A stretch of DNA of 64,000 nucleotides from Cunninghamia lanceolata (taxonomy: Eukaryota; Streptophyta; Pinopsida; Cupressales; Cupressaceae), in the NCBI GenBank assembly GCA_027924645.1, contig BSBN01000297.1, forward strand, positions 4,836,001-4,900,000, in the 5' to 3' direction. A program made the position numbers and the translations under genes. Of this stretch, positions 1 through 11,061 are shown one piece after another. The notes below the pieces were generated by a model. That model did no database searches. It had not been told where the DNA came from and was given only the letters and a program-made list of their open reading frames with translations. How positions within the stretch are numbered: the first letter of the stretch is position 1; every line of letters starts with the position of its first letter.

Positions 1-1614
1 AATGCTAGACCCAACCTGCTTATCAGATTCTTCTTTAGGAAGGGGTGTTAATGAGAATGAAACTCCATGTTTTTCTATCACATAAATATTCTTATGACCA
101 TCATGCTTGCTCTTTCTATCATGTTGCCATGGTCTTCCTAGTAGCAGGTGACAAACATCCATAGGGATGATGTCACAAAGGATCTTATCCTTGTAACCAC
201 CAATGTTGAACTCCACCTATGTCTATTCATTTACTAAGATTTGTTGCCCCTTATTCAACCATGACACCTTGTAAGGTGTAGGGTGAGGAATCCTCTTCAG
301 GTTCAACTTCTCGACCATTTCCAAAGAGACTAGATTATTAGTGGATCCTGAGTCAACAACTACTTTGCATACCTTGCAATGTGATTTGCATGTTGTCCTA
401 AATAATGACTTCCTCTGTGAAGGCTCTTTAGTTGCTGGCACATTGAGGAGTGTCCTTAACATTAATGCATCACCCCTCTCAGGAGCAACAGGTTGCAATG
501 GTGAATTGACACTTTTACTGTCTTCTTCATGCACTAATTGGGTTCTTCATTCACCTCCTTGAGAACTTGATGCTTTCTTCTCTAGGCATTTTAATGCAGG
601 GTGTCCAAACTGATGATAGTTGTAACATTTGCCTGAGAAAGTGTTTGATCCTCTACCTTGGCCACCAAACCTTCCTCTACTATTTGATCTTCTTCCTCTA
701 AAACTACCTCTTTCACTTGACTCACTTCTTGGTTCTTGATTCTCTTTATTGTTGCCACTGGATTGTCCTTTCTATTTCAGGGACTATCCTCTTGCACCAG
801 AGTTCCCTCTTCCTCTAAAACACCTTCCTCTACCCCTAGCCTAGTGATCTTATCTTTTTTTTATCTTTTCTTCTGCCCTTACTGCCAATTGGAAGCATTC
901 TTCCACATTTCTAGGGGTGGCTAGGCCGATTTCATCCTGAATATTGAGCCTAAGCCCATTGATATACCTAGCAATTTTCTCAACTTCATCTTCAGTGTGT
1001 CCTATCCTCATGGTCAGCTTGTGGAATTCTTTAGTATAGGCTATAACATCCATGTCTTTTTGTTTTAAATTTTGCAATCTCCTAAAGGTTTGAATTGCAT
1101 AATCCTTAGGAAGAAATTGACTCTTCACTTTGGACACCATCTAGTCCCATGAACTAATCTTTGCTTTTCCTTGCCTTAATCTTTCTGATTGAGCATAGTT
1201 CCACCATGTCAATGCTAGCCCCTTCAACTTGGTCTTAGCCAATTTGACCTTCTACACTTCTAGCATCTCCTTGTACTCAAAGTAGTTATCCAAGGCATCA
1301 ATCTAGTCTAATACTTCCTCACTGTTCATTTTTTCTTCATACATGGGCAACTCCATTTTTACATCAATGCCCTCTCCTTTCACAGTCTACAGCATCTCCA
1401 TAAACCTTCTATCATCTAGATCCATCTCTTCCACATTGGATCCCTCTTGAGGGCCTATATTCTCACCCTCATTTTCTTGGTCACTATCTTCCTAAATGAC
1501 CCTACCTCTTCTCAGGTTTGCTTCAATGGTTGCAAGTCTGGCTAGGATTCCTTCTTGAGATTCCTTCATTATTCTCACTTCTCTAGTGAGATTTGGACTG
1601 GCTCTTGGAGGCAT
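1..1614 (-). pseudogene. Ty3/gypsy gag-protease relic
   Basis: This is the 5' part of a Ty3/gypsy polyprotein, read right to left from an ATG at 1614 (MPPRASPNL) and cut off by the window edge. Gag would form the particle and the aspartic protease would process it. A retrotransposon gag domain spans about 1420-850 (QFLPKDYAIQTF, KEFHKLTMRIG). A CCHC zinc knuckle at 627-586 reads CYNYHQFGHPALKC, so its second cysteine has become tyrosine. The protease active site DSGST is at about 354-340 and the family motif LLLGRPW at about 148-122. All pieces lie in one frame with no frameshift, but about eleven in-frame stops, mostly TAG, break it. The PBS and LTR to its right fit a 5' to 3' order on the minus strand. 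Confidence 0.93.
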
Positions 1615-1675
1615 CTTCACTATTTCTTTGTCACACTTCAACTTCCTTCTTTCTTCCCAAATAGAACCTGTCCTA

Positions 1676-1688
1676 GGCTCTGATACCA
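1676..1688 (-). other. Primer binding site, tRNA-iMet type
   Basis: On the minus strand this reads TGGTATCAGAGCC, complementary to the 3' end of plant initiator tRNA-Met. It lies two bases inside the LTR boundary and 60 bases upstream of the gag ATG, which fixes the direction of the element. Confidence 0.92.
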
Positions 1689-1690
1689 CT

Positions 1691-2556
1691 TGATGTAGAT
1701 CAAGGCATGGACTCAATACGGTCTAAATTGTTGATTAGAATGTTCTTGCATGATTTAGGTTATCTTCTTATTCTCATTTTGGCTTCAAGGTTTTGAAAGG
1801 GGTAACTCATATGGGTTGAATGCATGAGAGATTGACTAAACCTTTCAAGGAAAATGAGATTTTCTTAAAATGACTAATCACACCACTCAAATGAAGACAA
1901 TAGGGATTCTTAAACCCACTTCTATGTTGACTATTCCAAGATGATAGATTTCCTCTTGTATGAACATGGTTGTCAATAGGTAAAATATGCATAAATGAAG
2001 GTAAATGAGTTGGTCAGTTTACTCAACTCCTATCACACCTTGAATCACTCAATCTTGGTCAATTCAAACCCCTAAAGACCCTCAAGAACTTTTCCTCTAT
2101 ACTCTTTTAGGTGAACCTTTATAACATCCCTATATTGCTACTAACCCTAGAAATGGGGTTTTAAGAGATTAACTTGAAGAATCCATGCCAAACCCATGAA
2201 CATATTAGATTTTTGGATACCCAATATGGACTTGCATAACATATCAGACATGCAAGAGGGGTTAGTTTGGAACATAGGCTTCAAATAATGACTGTCCTAA
2301 CTGAATTAGGCCTAACTAGGCCTCCTCCACATAGCAAAAGACTACAAAATTTTCTCTAAGCTCCTAAAACCCACTCCAGAGCTTTAATAATGTTAAAAAT
2401 GGTTTGTATATACTATTTTTAGGGTTCTTAGGTCAACCCACATCAACTACTCTTCAAACCCTTACTCTACCAATGCTCAAAATGCCCAATACATGATGAT
2501 ATTAGGCTCTTTCTGCTCTGACAGACCTCCTCCACCAGTTCCCTGCATCTACAACA
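1691..2556 (-). repeat. 5' LTR of the gypsy relic
   Basis: In plus-strand reading the block starts TGATGTAGAT next to the primer site and ends ATCTACAACA, an imperfect inverted pair with TG and CA ends, giving an LTR of about 866 bp. Its partner LTR is outside the window, so identity and target duplication cannot be checked. The right boundary is inferred from the terminal inverted motif only. Confidence 0.7.
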
Positions 2557-3230
2557 TAATAAAAAAGTAAAAATAAACTAATTGAATCCATTCCACCTTT
2601 TATGTTTTTATGATGAAGGTGGAATGGAGTGCAAACCCATCATTTCTCACAAAACCCTCAAAAAATGGGGTTTTAGACCAATAATAGCAAAAATGAGAAT
2701 AAATCTCTTAAACAACAATGATATACCTCCAAACCAAATGCAAAACAATGCTAACACAACCCCCTTTCCAATTTCAATTGAATTCCTCCATGACAATACC
2801 GTACAGGTACGTACTATGCTAAAAAAAAAGGAAAACAGTAAAAAATGCAAAAAATGATTTTCAGTCTTATTTCTCCTCACAACTTTCACAATAATCACTC
2901 TCCCAATTCAAGAGAGGCATAAAATATATGTTTACAATGAAATTCCCTTATCACTCCCACTCCCATCATGGGAAAATCCTTTATTTAGGTAAAAATCTAA
3001 CTATTTTCTATGAAAGGCTGACTGTCCATAAGTAAACTATCCTATTTTTTAGGGAAACTAAAGACTACTAAAGTCTCCACTATAAAAAATGCCTTTTTCT
3101 AGAACCACCACTACATGATCAAGGCTTTATTACATTATTTTAAAAACCAACACTACTTAGTCTCTCATTAATGAGACTACACAAAACAAAAATTCAAAAA
3201 TTAGACCTAGAAAATAGCCTAGGTGCCCTA
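2557..3230. other. Non-coding, no feature recognised
   Basis: AT-rich sequence between the gypsy LTR and the PPR fragment. Short open frames on both strands overlap each other and show no motif. It may be interior CACTA sequence, because the CACTA terminus lies further right and no left terminus was found. Confidence 0.5.
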
Positions 3231-3242
3231 CACTAGTAGGTA

Positions 3243-3482
3243 ATGCAAAATGTGGAAGCATTGACATTCCAAAGCTCCCATTTTGGCATAGGTAGAGAGG
3301 ATGCTGGTAAAGGTTGTGGAATTTGGCTTTACACCAACCAATTGCATTTGCTTTAAAATTTATAAAGCCTTTTCAACAAATCCATTTTGTGCATATCCTG
3401 CAATCATTGTAGTCCATGAGACCACATTTCTTTGAGGCATTCTATCAAATAGTTCACGTGTCTTGTCTATGATACCATTTTT
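3243..3482 (-). pseudogene. PPR protein gene fragment
   Basis: Read on the minus strand, this short piece encodes a run typical of pentatricopeptide-repeat proteins of the PLS class, which bind organellar RNA. About one and a half repeats are visible: [15 protein letters not shown], then [17 protein letters not shown], then LVGVKPNSTTFTSIL and STYAKMGALE. One in-frame stop (TAA) follows EKAL. There is no start codon, no further repeat and no E/DYW tail, so this is only a fragment. It lies about 1.4 kb inside a CACTA terminus and may have been captured by that transposon. Confidence 0.82.
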
Positions 3483-4056
3483 ATAATAGGACTAATGATG
3501 GACTGTGTGAACTTGTAACAATCTGATAGATGACATAGAGTGCATACCTAGGTAACAGTAGTAGTGATGAACTATTTTCAAGGAATTTGGAAAAGATACA
3601 GTGATGTCAAAGGTAGTCAAGGAATTCAATAGATGGGTAGTGTTCTACATTAATGGGAGGTAGAATACAAGTGAAAGCATACCAGAATAATGAGTTAGGT
3701 AGTGACAATCATGAGGTATTGTTATTTTATAAAGGGAAAATGCATGACAGTAGGTTGACAAGTGATTGGACAATGCATTTCAAGAAGCTACAAGTTTGAT
3801 TAGGACAATGCATAGCCTAGTCATAAGGCAATATTGTTGAATAAAAGTCCATGACAATTGAGGCATCCTACCAATGATGACAGTCATTAGAGGCATAATC
3901 ATTAGAGATAAGGATAGTTTATTGCTATAGGTAACAATTCACAGTGGTAGCTTATGAACTAAATCAAGTTGGGTGCATGAGATAGGATCTCTATAGAGAT
4001 GACAGTGTGATCTTGAACTAGGATAGTGAGATTCAATATGGGATAGTCATGGATTT
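3483..4056. other. Non-coding CACTA interior
   Basis: No open frame or motif was seen. The tract lies between the PPR fragment and the CACTA terminal block, and is probably interior CACTA sequence. It does not resemble the TNPA exons found in the related element at 30-33 kb. Confidence 0.4.
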
Positions 4057-4853
4057 GTGAAGAAGACATCTATGAATGTCTTTGTGCTTCTATGCTCAGT
4101 GATACTTAGAAAATTAGTTTATTGCTCATTCTTTGAGCTATGTATTGTAACCATGAAGTTTTTTTTAGCAAAGAGAAAGCATTGTAACTTATTTTTAGAT
4201 TTGTATGCTATTTGTAAGCATTTTTTATCAATAAAACAAGTTTTTTTTACCTTCTCAAAGTTGTTTCATTGTACAAGCTTCAAAATATACTACTAAATAT
4301 ACTAATGACTAAATGCAAGCTTCAAAATGACTAAATATACTACTAATTGATATTAATTAATAATTAAATTGACTAAATATACTACCAATTGATAGAATCA
4401 GTGAACAATGAATAAATATGACCAAATATATGACGAGAATTAAATTAGTGAATAAAAATGACTAAATATACTACCAAATTGATCAAAATGATGATTAAAA
4501 TTAATGACTAAATACACTACCAATGGACAGAAATCAGTGAACAAAAATGACTAAATAAGCGACCAGTTAACAACAATCAATGACTAAATTAATGACTAAA
4601 TAAAGCAGTAAATAAAAAATGACTAAATAAGTGACCAAATTACAGCAACCAATGACTAAATCAATGACTAAATATACTACCAAATCAATCAATCAAAAAA
4701 ACCAATAATTGACTAAAAATGGTTTAATCATCAATTTGGTCATGTTATAAATGACTGGCAATAAACTACTAATGGTCATGTGACCATGTTTGGTCATTTA
4801 TAAGCAATTTTTAGTAGTTTTTTTAGTAATATATTGTTATTTTTGTACTAGTG
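4057..4853. mobile_element. CACTA transposon right end (CACTA A)
   Basis: The block ends GTACTAGTG at 4853, which in the inward direction is the CACTA terminus CACTAGTACAAAAA. Inside it are more than ten subterminal copies of the motif TGACTAAATA (about 4,303-4,700), the kind of array bound by the TNPA protein in En/Spm elements. A homologous block with the same order of segments lies at 33,371-34,135. Immediately to the right (from 4,854) a chromovirus RNase H frame resumes, so this transposon was inserted in that element. The left terminus is not resolved. Confidence 0.8.
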
Positions 4854-4866
4854 AAACTCATGGGTT

Positions 4867-5013
4867 TGTTAGTTGCCGTTGCACCAAAAGATTGACCTTT
4901 TAATACCTGACACAACCACTTGACTTAACAAGCATAGGAGGTGGTTAAGCCCTTGTCGCAAACCACCGTAGCGCAGCACTGAACAAGGAGACCAAGGGCA
5001 ACACCTTGCAACA
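4867..5013 (-). repeat. TRIM-1 3' LTR
   Basis: 147 bp, TGTTAGTTG to TTGCAACA in plus reading. It pairs with 5070-5216 at about 93 percent identity and lies next to the purine tract. Confidence 0.95.
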
Positions 5014-5022
5014 ATCCCCCCC
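5014..5022 (-). other. TRIM-1 polypurine tract
   Basis: On the minus strand this reads GGGGGGGAT directly before the 3' LTR, the expected place for plus-strand priming. Confidence 0.8.
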
Positions 5023-5054
5023 AGTGCAAGTACGAGGTTTGAACCCATGACCTC

Positions 5055-5068
5055 AGCTCTGATATCAA
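5055..5068 (-). other. TRIM-1 primer binding site
   Basis: On the minus strand this reads TTGATATCAGAGCT, a close match to the initiator tRNA-Met site TGGTATCAGAGC, one base inside the 5' LTR. Confidence 0.85.
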
Positions 5069-5069
5069 T

Positions 5070-5216
5070 TGTTAGTTGTCGTTGCACCAAAAGATTGACC
5101 TTTTAATGCCTGATACAACCACTTGACTTAACAAGCATAGGAGGTGATTAAGCCCTTGTCACAAACCACCATAGTGCAGTGCTGAACAAGGAGACCAAGG
5201 GCAACACCTTGCAATA
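5070..5216 (-). repeat. TRIM-1 5' LTR
   Basis: 147 bp, the same length as its partner. Its outer end is TA instead of CA in plus reading, a transition that changes the terminal dinucleotide. Confidence 0.95.
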
Positions 5217-5217
5217 G

Positions 5218-6786
5218 GGTTATGACTATTAGATCACTTACAAGAAGGGTAAGGACAATATTGTGGTAGATGCTCTTTCTTGCACATTTGATGATCAAGC
5301 TTCTCTTTCAGCTATTTCTATGTTTGTTCCAAATTGGTTGGAATCTATCTAGCAAGGCTATGTCAATGACTCTTCATTATCTCAAATCATTCAACAGTTA
5401 GACAATAACCCTTTTGCTATACCATATTACTCTTGGGATGGTGCTTCTCTACGATACAAGGGTCATCTGGTGCTTCCCTAGAGTATAGATCTTCAACAGG
5501 CTATCTTCTATGAACTCCATGCTTCTCCATCGACAAGGCACTCTGGGTTCCTTAAAACTTATGAGCGAGCACGACGTAACTTCTTTTGGAAGGGAATGAA
5601 AAGGGCAATTCAATAGATGGTGGCTAAATGTGATACCTGCCAACACAACAAGGATGAAATGACACTCCTTCCTAGATTGCTTGAACCCTTTCCCATCCCT
5701 ACATGGATTTGGATAGATATATCTATGGATTTCATTAAGGGGCTCCCTAAATCTAGAGGAAAGATAGTGAACTTGGTTATGGTTGATCACCTCTCTAAAT
5801 ATAGTCATCTTTGTGCCCTCATCCATCCCTATACTGCCTCCTTAGTTGCACAAATTTTCATGGACTAGATCGTCCGTCTTCATGGCATCCCTTCTTCCAT
5901 TGTCTTAGATCGTGATGCAACTTTCACTAGTCATTTTTGGACAAAACTATTTCGCCACACGGGCACCAAACTAAAGATGAGTTCTAGGTATCACCCATAA
6001 ATAGATGGCTAGATTGAAATTATCAATAAATGTTTGGAAACTTATCTTCCTTACTTCACCTCAGAACAATAGCATCAGTGGACAAAGTGGCTCCCTCTCA
6101 CTGAATGGTGGTATAATACCTCCTACCACACTGCATCTAAAATGAATCCATATGAAGCAGTCTATGGTCAGGCACCGCCAGTACTCCTTCCATACACCTC
6201 TAGTAGCTCATTAGTTTAGGCAGTCAACACAGTTCTCCAAACTCAGGATCAGATTCTTCACATCTTGCAGGACAATCTTCACATGGTAAGAAATTGAATG
6301 AAACAACAAGCTGATCAGCACCGTTCTGAGCACACTTTTCAAGTAGGTGATATGGTTTTTCTTCATCTACAACCATACAAGCAATCATCCCTGAAACTCA
6401 AAGGGCATCATTAGCTAGCTCCAAAGTTCTATGGGCCATATAAGGTTCTTTAGAAGATTGGGTCAGTTTCTTATAAATTGGAGCTTCCTCCTTCTTCCTG
6501 TGTTCATCTAGTATTTCATGTCTCTTGTCTAAAGAAAGTTCTTGGCACCAACGTTAGAGCACAAACTATTTTACCAAAAATGGATAATGAAGGATCCATC
6601 ATTTTGGAGCCAAAGGCAATCCTTGATAGTTGCACTCGTCATCTTCACTCCCGATCCATCACCAAGGTATTAATTCAGTGGCATAGAATGCAACTATAGG
6701 ATGCTACATGGGAACCACTCCTTCAGATTTAGCAACAATTTCCACATCTTAAGCTTTTAGGACAAATCTTTTCTAAGAGGGAGGGG
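5218..6786 (+). pseudogene. Chromovirus pol relic: RNase H end, integrase, chromodomain
   Basis: This is the 3' half of a Ty3/gypsy chromovirus polyprotein. In order: the RNase H end with KKGKDNIVVDALS; an integrase zinc finger with HASPSTRHSG and CDTCQHNK; the integrase core with [22 protein letters not shown] and IEIINKCLETYL; the GPY/F motif APKFYGPYKV; and a chromodomain-like tail ending DATWEP. Integrase would insert the cDNA, and the chromodomain would bind histone marks. The whole 1.57 kb is one frame with no indel. It holds 14 in-frame stops: 12 TAG, 1 TAA and 1 TGA, all at sites where the family has Gln or Arg. Upstream RT sequence is not present, because CACTA A interrupts the frame at 4,853/4,854. 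Confidence 0.95.
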
Positions 6787-6787
6787 A

Positions 6788-7090
6788 TGTTAGGAACCTG
6801 TGTTTAACCCTTCTCTCTACTTTGTTAGTATATTACATTTGGATGCATATACTTTATAAGTCATCCTGTGAGTATATTGTATTATCCCACATTCATGGGA
6901 AGTAATAGTTGTTTAGATTAGACTTAGTATATAAGTACGTGTTGAGACCAATGGAGGCATCCACAAATTTATTGTATTGAGCTTTCTCAAAGGAGGTTGC
7001 CTCCTCAAAGTGGCCTGCAATCAATAAATTCCTTCTGTGTTTCTGCTATTTATATATTTTTGTTATTTCATGCATTTTTCATTATATTGT
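6788..7090 (+). repeat. Chromovirus 3' LTR
   Basis: The LTR begins TGTTAGGAAC directly after a purine-rich tract (AAGAGGGAGGGGA, ending 6787). It contains a TATA-like TATATAA near 6,930 and a polyadenylation-like AATAAA near 7,024. The right end is approximate (between about 7,072 and 7,095), since no partner LTR is in the window. Confidence 0.75.
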
Positions 7091-7528
7091 TGTAGGAGGT
7101 TCCTCTCAGGGAGTAGTATTGAATATCCAAATCCCCTAGCTAGATAGTTAGTGCTGGGATATGGCATGAAGATGTGATGTAAAAATTCATACGACAAATC
7201 TTTTGAACGAAATTCTAGAAGAAAAGGATCAAATGCAGAATATTGCGGAGCAATCTAGATTAACTAAGCTTAACAAAAGAAATTTGATAGCTTTTTGGAA
7301 GACTACATTTATGGCAATTAGGTTAAGGCAAATAAAGGTTAAAAGGATCAAAACTGAATGGTTAATCATTTTACATTAGAGCTATCAAGTGACTAAGGAG
7401 AACTGAAGCCAAATTCCAAGCAACTATAGTGATCTCCAAAACATTTCCAAAGAAGTGAACCCAAGTTCCGCAAGAGGGGTATTTATGGCTGAAACCCTAT
7501 TTGTGAATCTATTTGAATTCCTAAAAAA
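7091..7528 (+). other. Decayed sequence ahead of the unknown ORF
   Basis: No clear gene. Translation in the frame of the downstream ORF is broken by about ten stops, so this may be a leader or decayed coding sequence of the Sirevirus-like element. The chromovirus seems to be inserted at its left edge. Confidence 0.4.
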
Positions 7529-10500
7529 ATGGTAACTCCTCAAGTTGTTGACATCATTGAGAGAGCTTGACCAAAATTCAATAAGTATCCATTCAAATCA
7601 ATAGAGGTCGATCCAATTGGTGCATTCTCAGATATTCCATTTGGTGTAATGCATGTTGAATATGTTAGGTCTTATATTCATGCTTTCCTAGAGGAACATG
7701 GAGGAAGTCAACTCACAACCCTATATCTGAAACATCTAAGTGGTGATAATCTTGACCTAAAGGAAGAATACAAGGTATTGGAAGAGAAGAAACTCATTCA
7801 GTATATTAACTTCCCAGTTTTCACAGAAGATGAATGGGTCTAATATGTCCTAAGTCAAATTCATGATGAATTTATGTGGCTCAATTCCACATTCAAGATC
7901 ACAAAAGATTCCATAAGGGCAGTCATGGGATTAAACCCTACTAGTTCAATGTTGATATTGAAGTTTGTGAAAAATGATTCAATCATGAAAGCCACCGGGG
8001 CAAAGTTTGATAAAAACGCATTAACAATCAATGATATTGAGGATCATGTAGTTAGATTTGCATCCATGGTGATTAGCTACAAAGTCTACTTCACAAACTG
8101 GGAAAATTCTGTCTCCGACACTGCTGTATACACTGCATATCAAATGGTCAAAGAAAATGTAGAGTACAACCTGTGTGAACTGCTCCAATAGCAATTAATG
8201 GAAAACTTGAAGAAATCGAAAGAAAGCAAATATCCCTTCAAATTCGGTAAGTTGATCTTGTGCTTATTTTTCTACTTTATGCAAGAATTACCAGGCATGA
8301 AGAATCTATTTTGGACTGGAGACAAACCTATTGTGGTACATATTAGAAACTATTTAAGCAACATAGGAAATATTGATTCACAAAACTCATCCCTATGGGG
8401 CTATTTCAAAAATTTCCAAAGGTTAATGCAATCCAAAGAAAGGATCCCTAGATTAGTTGTTGATAAATACAAGGACACCATATGCTTCATTGTGACAAAA
8501 GACCAATGCTTGATGGAGGTCGTTGAGCCCAGAATAGTTTGGGTTATGCCAATGGGATATGAAGTTGATGAAAAAGTACTAGACAATTATGCCCAATAGA
8601 TGCTAAGCAAACCAAGGGACCCTAAAGAAGAAAGATTTGGGACATATGAGGAACTATCTACAAAGATACATGTTAAGGTGAGAAAACCTAAAATTTCAAA
8701 GAAGGCCCAGAAGATGGTAGAAGATTATGCCCTGAAAAGGGGTTTCACCAAAGTACAAATCAAAGAAACAAGAGAAAAGGCACAAGCATAGAGGGAAACA
8801 AAAGATAGGAAGGAGAGTGAACTGGATAAGGCTTCGAAAGAGCCTAAGAAGCAACCAGAGAACCCAACAATAACAAAAAGAAGAACTAGAGGTTCTACTT
8901 CTGTAGGAACTACATCTATGTTCTCTGGTCCCACACCCTCTACAAGTGTGGAAGCCCCTACAATGAGTCACAAGAGACAAAAACCAAAGGTCATAGAATG
9001 TATGTCAGCATACGAGTAGATGAGGAAGAGATAGAGTTAGATTAAGAAGTGAAGAAAATGAAAATTGAGGCCACCAAAGCCTCTGGTAGCAGGAAGAAGA
9101 AACCTTCTAGTAAGGGTAAAGCTGAGAAAAGGTCAAGACAAGTCTCAGACAGGAGAAGCCACCATAAGTCTTGAAGATGTCCTGAAAGCCATAACAATTG
9201 ATGGAAATTTGAAACCCATAGCTCAACTATATGATGAGTATCTGATCCAGACAAGAGGATCATTAAGACTGTTGTTGTCAGATATTTGGACATCTACAAA
9301 AAATCTCTTACTGATATTATTACTCATCTGCCAAACAGCTTAGGCAGTATAATGACTGTAAGAAAGGAAGCTTCTATGGATAAGGATGTTGAGCTTAGAG
9401 AGTATACACTGATAAAGTTATGTCTAGAGATCACACAGGAAGATAGAGCAAAAGTCTCCAAAGTGCTACAAAAGGAATAAAGAACAAAGAAAAGGATGAA
9501 CACTCTCATGTCAAATGACATTGAGAAAGTAATAAAAGATATAGAGGAAATCGCCTTGAGAGTGTTAAGGGATCATCATCTTCCAACTATTTATGCTAAA
9601 GTAGAAACAAATGTTCGGGTTGGTACATTTATTCCTAAGGAGAACATGGATCAAGGATTGGAAAGAAGTGATGAAGAGATGAAGGAGAAAGATGATCCAA
9701 TCCCTACTACTAATACTACAGTTAAGGATCAATCCAAAACAAGTACTCCTCTAGGACAATAGATCGATGATCAAACAGACAAATAAAAGTGTGAGGAACA
9801 AAACAAAGATGATGATCTAAAAGAGGAACAAGCTAAAGGAAACTCTTCTCTAGAACAAAACAATGATGCTACTAATGTCATAGATTTAGATCCTCTAAAA
9901 CTAAACCAAGAAGAAGTCTCTGGCGTAGCAAGAGACATTGCAAAGTTTGTCAAGGAATTCCTAGAAAAAGAAAAACAAGTCATGGATGAGCCTGAGTTTT
10001 TACAAGGACCTATAAATTTAGACTCTATGTCTCCTATGCAAAAATTCAAACTAGTGTCAATTGTTCAAGAGAAGGCATAGGAAGAGTTGATGAAAACTCA
10101 TAGATAGGATAATGATCTCATTGGTGCAACATTTGAGGTACTAGAGAAATTGATTCCTAAATACCAAAAAGACATCATTACCATCAACTGATCAACTTAA
10201 AGATATGATAAAATCAATCAACAATCATTTTGAATCCTTTGAAAAATTTGCAGAAACAAAAGTCAGATAAGAGTTTGATGAGATAAGATTAGCTGAGCTA
10301 AAGAACATGTTGATCAATGATAAAACTTCATTAGAAAATGGATTAAGTGGTATACAAAGTACCATAAAAGAAGCCCATGACATGTACAAATTTTGTTTAT
10401 CATGGCTAGAAGCCACAAAAGAGCTAGAAGAAAAGATCAATGACCTAAAACTGTAGCTGACTAATATTTCTAAGTCATTTGATTTGGCAATTTAGTTAGT

Positions 10501-10822
10501 AAGCAACAAAGAAATACAAGTTATCAATATCCATAATGAGTTAAGCAATTTGGTGAATAAAATAGATCAAATGAAAAATAGAAAGTGTCAATTGAGAGGA
10601 CTAATAAGTCCCAAATTAGATTCAATGTCAAATCTTGCAGCAGAAGCACTACAAGTACGTGCACTAATTGACAAACCTTTTGATATACGAAAAGCAAAAA
10701 AATTAGTCTTCCTAATAAGTGGGCATATTCAAATTTTGGACAATGCTAAGAAGTGTTGGGACAAAGAATTAGTTCAAATCAAGAACATTTTCAAAGATAT
10801 TCTACAACCCACAACAAATTAA
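7529..10822 (+). pseudogene. Large unknown ORF in a Sirevirus-like element (aORF1)
   Basis: A 3.3-kb decayed gene starting at ATG 7529 (MVTPQVVDIIERA) and ending at TAA 10822 (ILQPTTN). I do not recognise the family. The N-terminal 250 residues look folded (RAVMGLNPTS, LILCLFFYFMQELPGM). A Lys/Glu-rich basic stretch follows, then long acidic and heptad-like helices (EKQVMDEPEFL, ATKELEEKINDL). In-frame stops are mostly TAG, TAA or TGA, and three or four frameshifts lie between about 9,000 and 10,200. It occupies the position of the envelope-like or extra ORF of Sireviruses, between pol and the 3' LTR, but gag and pol themselves are not in the window. The second unknown ORF at 12.6-15.7 kb shows local similarity. 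Confidence 0.7.
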
Positions 10823-10930
10823 GTTGAAGATTATATTTGTACATATGCGGCAGACTATGACAATGTTTGCAGTATTTGTAATTTTTGACACATTTTTGAC
10901 CTCTGTACATACACCTTTGCCATTGATGTC

Positions 10931-11061
10931 AAAGGGGGAGAAAAAATTAGTGAAAAATGGGCAAACACCTAAGGGGGAGAAGAAAAATAGAGTGTATATA
11001 GTAAGGGGGAGCAGATGAGCATTTTTCACTAAGTGTTGCCATCAATGCCAAAGGGGGAGAT
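10931..11061 (+). other. Cluster of four polypurine tracts
   Basis: Four copies of an AAGGGGGAG core occur at about 10,931, 10,971, 11,003 and 11,051, each with a different 3' neighbour; the last abuts the 3' LTR at 11,062. Multiple polypurine tracts before the 3' LTR are a described hallmark of Sireviruses (Ty1/copia). Confidence 0.85.

Larger units (their letters stand above)
4867..5216 (-). mobile_element. Complete TRIM retrotransposon (TRIM-1)
   Basis: This is a 350-bp terminal-repeat retrotransposon in miniature. Two direct repeats of exactly 147 bp (4867-5013 and 5070-5216), starting TG and ending CA or its mutated form TA, flank a 56-bp core with no coding capacity. On the minus strand the core begins with a primer-binding-like TTGATATCAGAGC and ends with a purine tract GGGGGGGAT. 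The element is flanked by perfect 5-bp target duplications, GGGTT at 4862-4866 and 5217-5221. Removing it restores the chromovirus RNase H frame. The two LTRs differ at 10 of 147 positions, all transitions. Confidence 0.95.

Noticed and set aside
3231..3240. CACTAGTAGG as the left end of CACTA A
   Set aside because: Only eight bases match the true terminus and the 3-bp duplication does not agree. It is kept as a possibility only in the findings.
4869..5090. 73-codon minus-strand frame across TRIM-1
   Set aside because: It spans an LTR, core and part of the second LTR. TRIMs do not code for protein.
4867..5216. Simple tandem duplication
   Set aside because: Equal 147-bp ends with TG/CA, a primer site, a purine tract and the GGGTT duplication show a TRIM instead.
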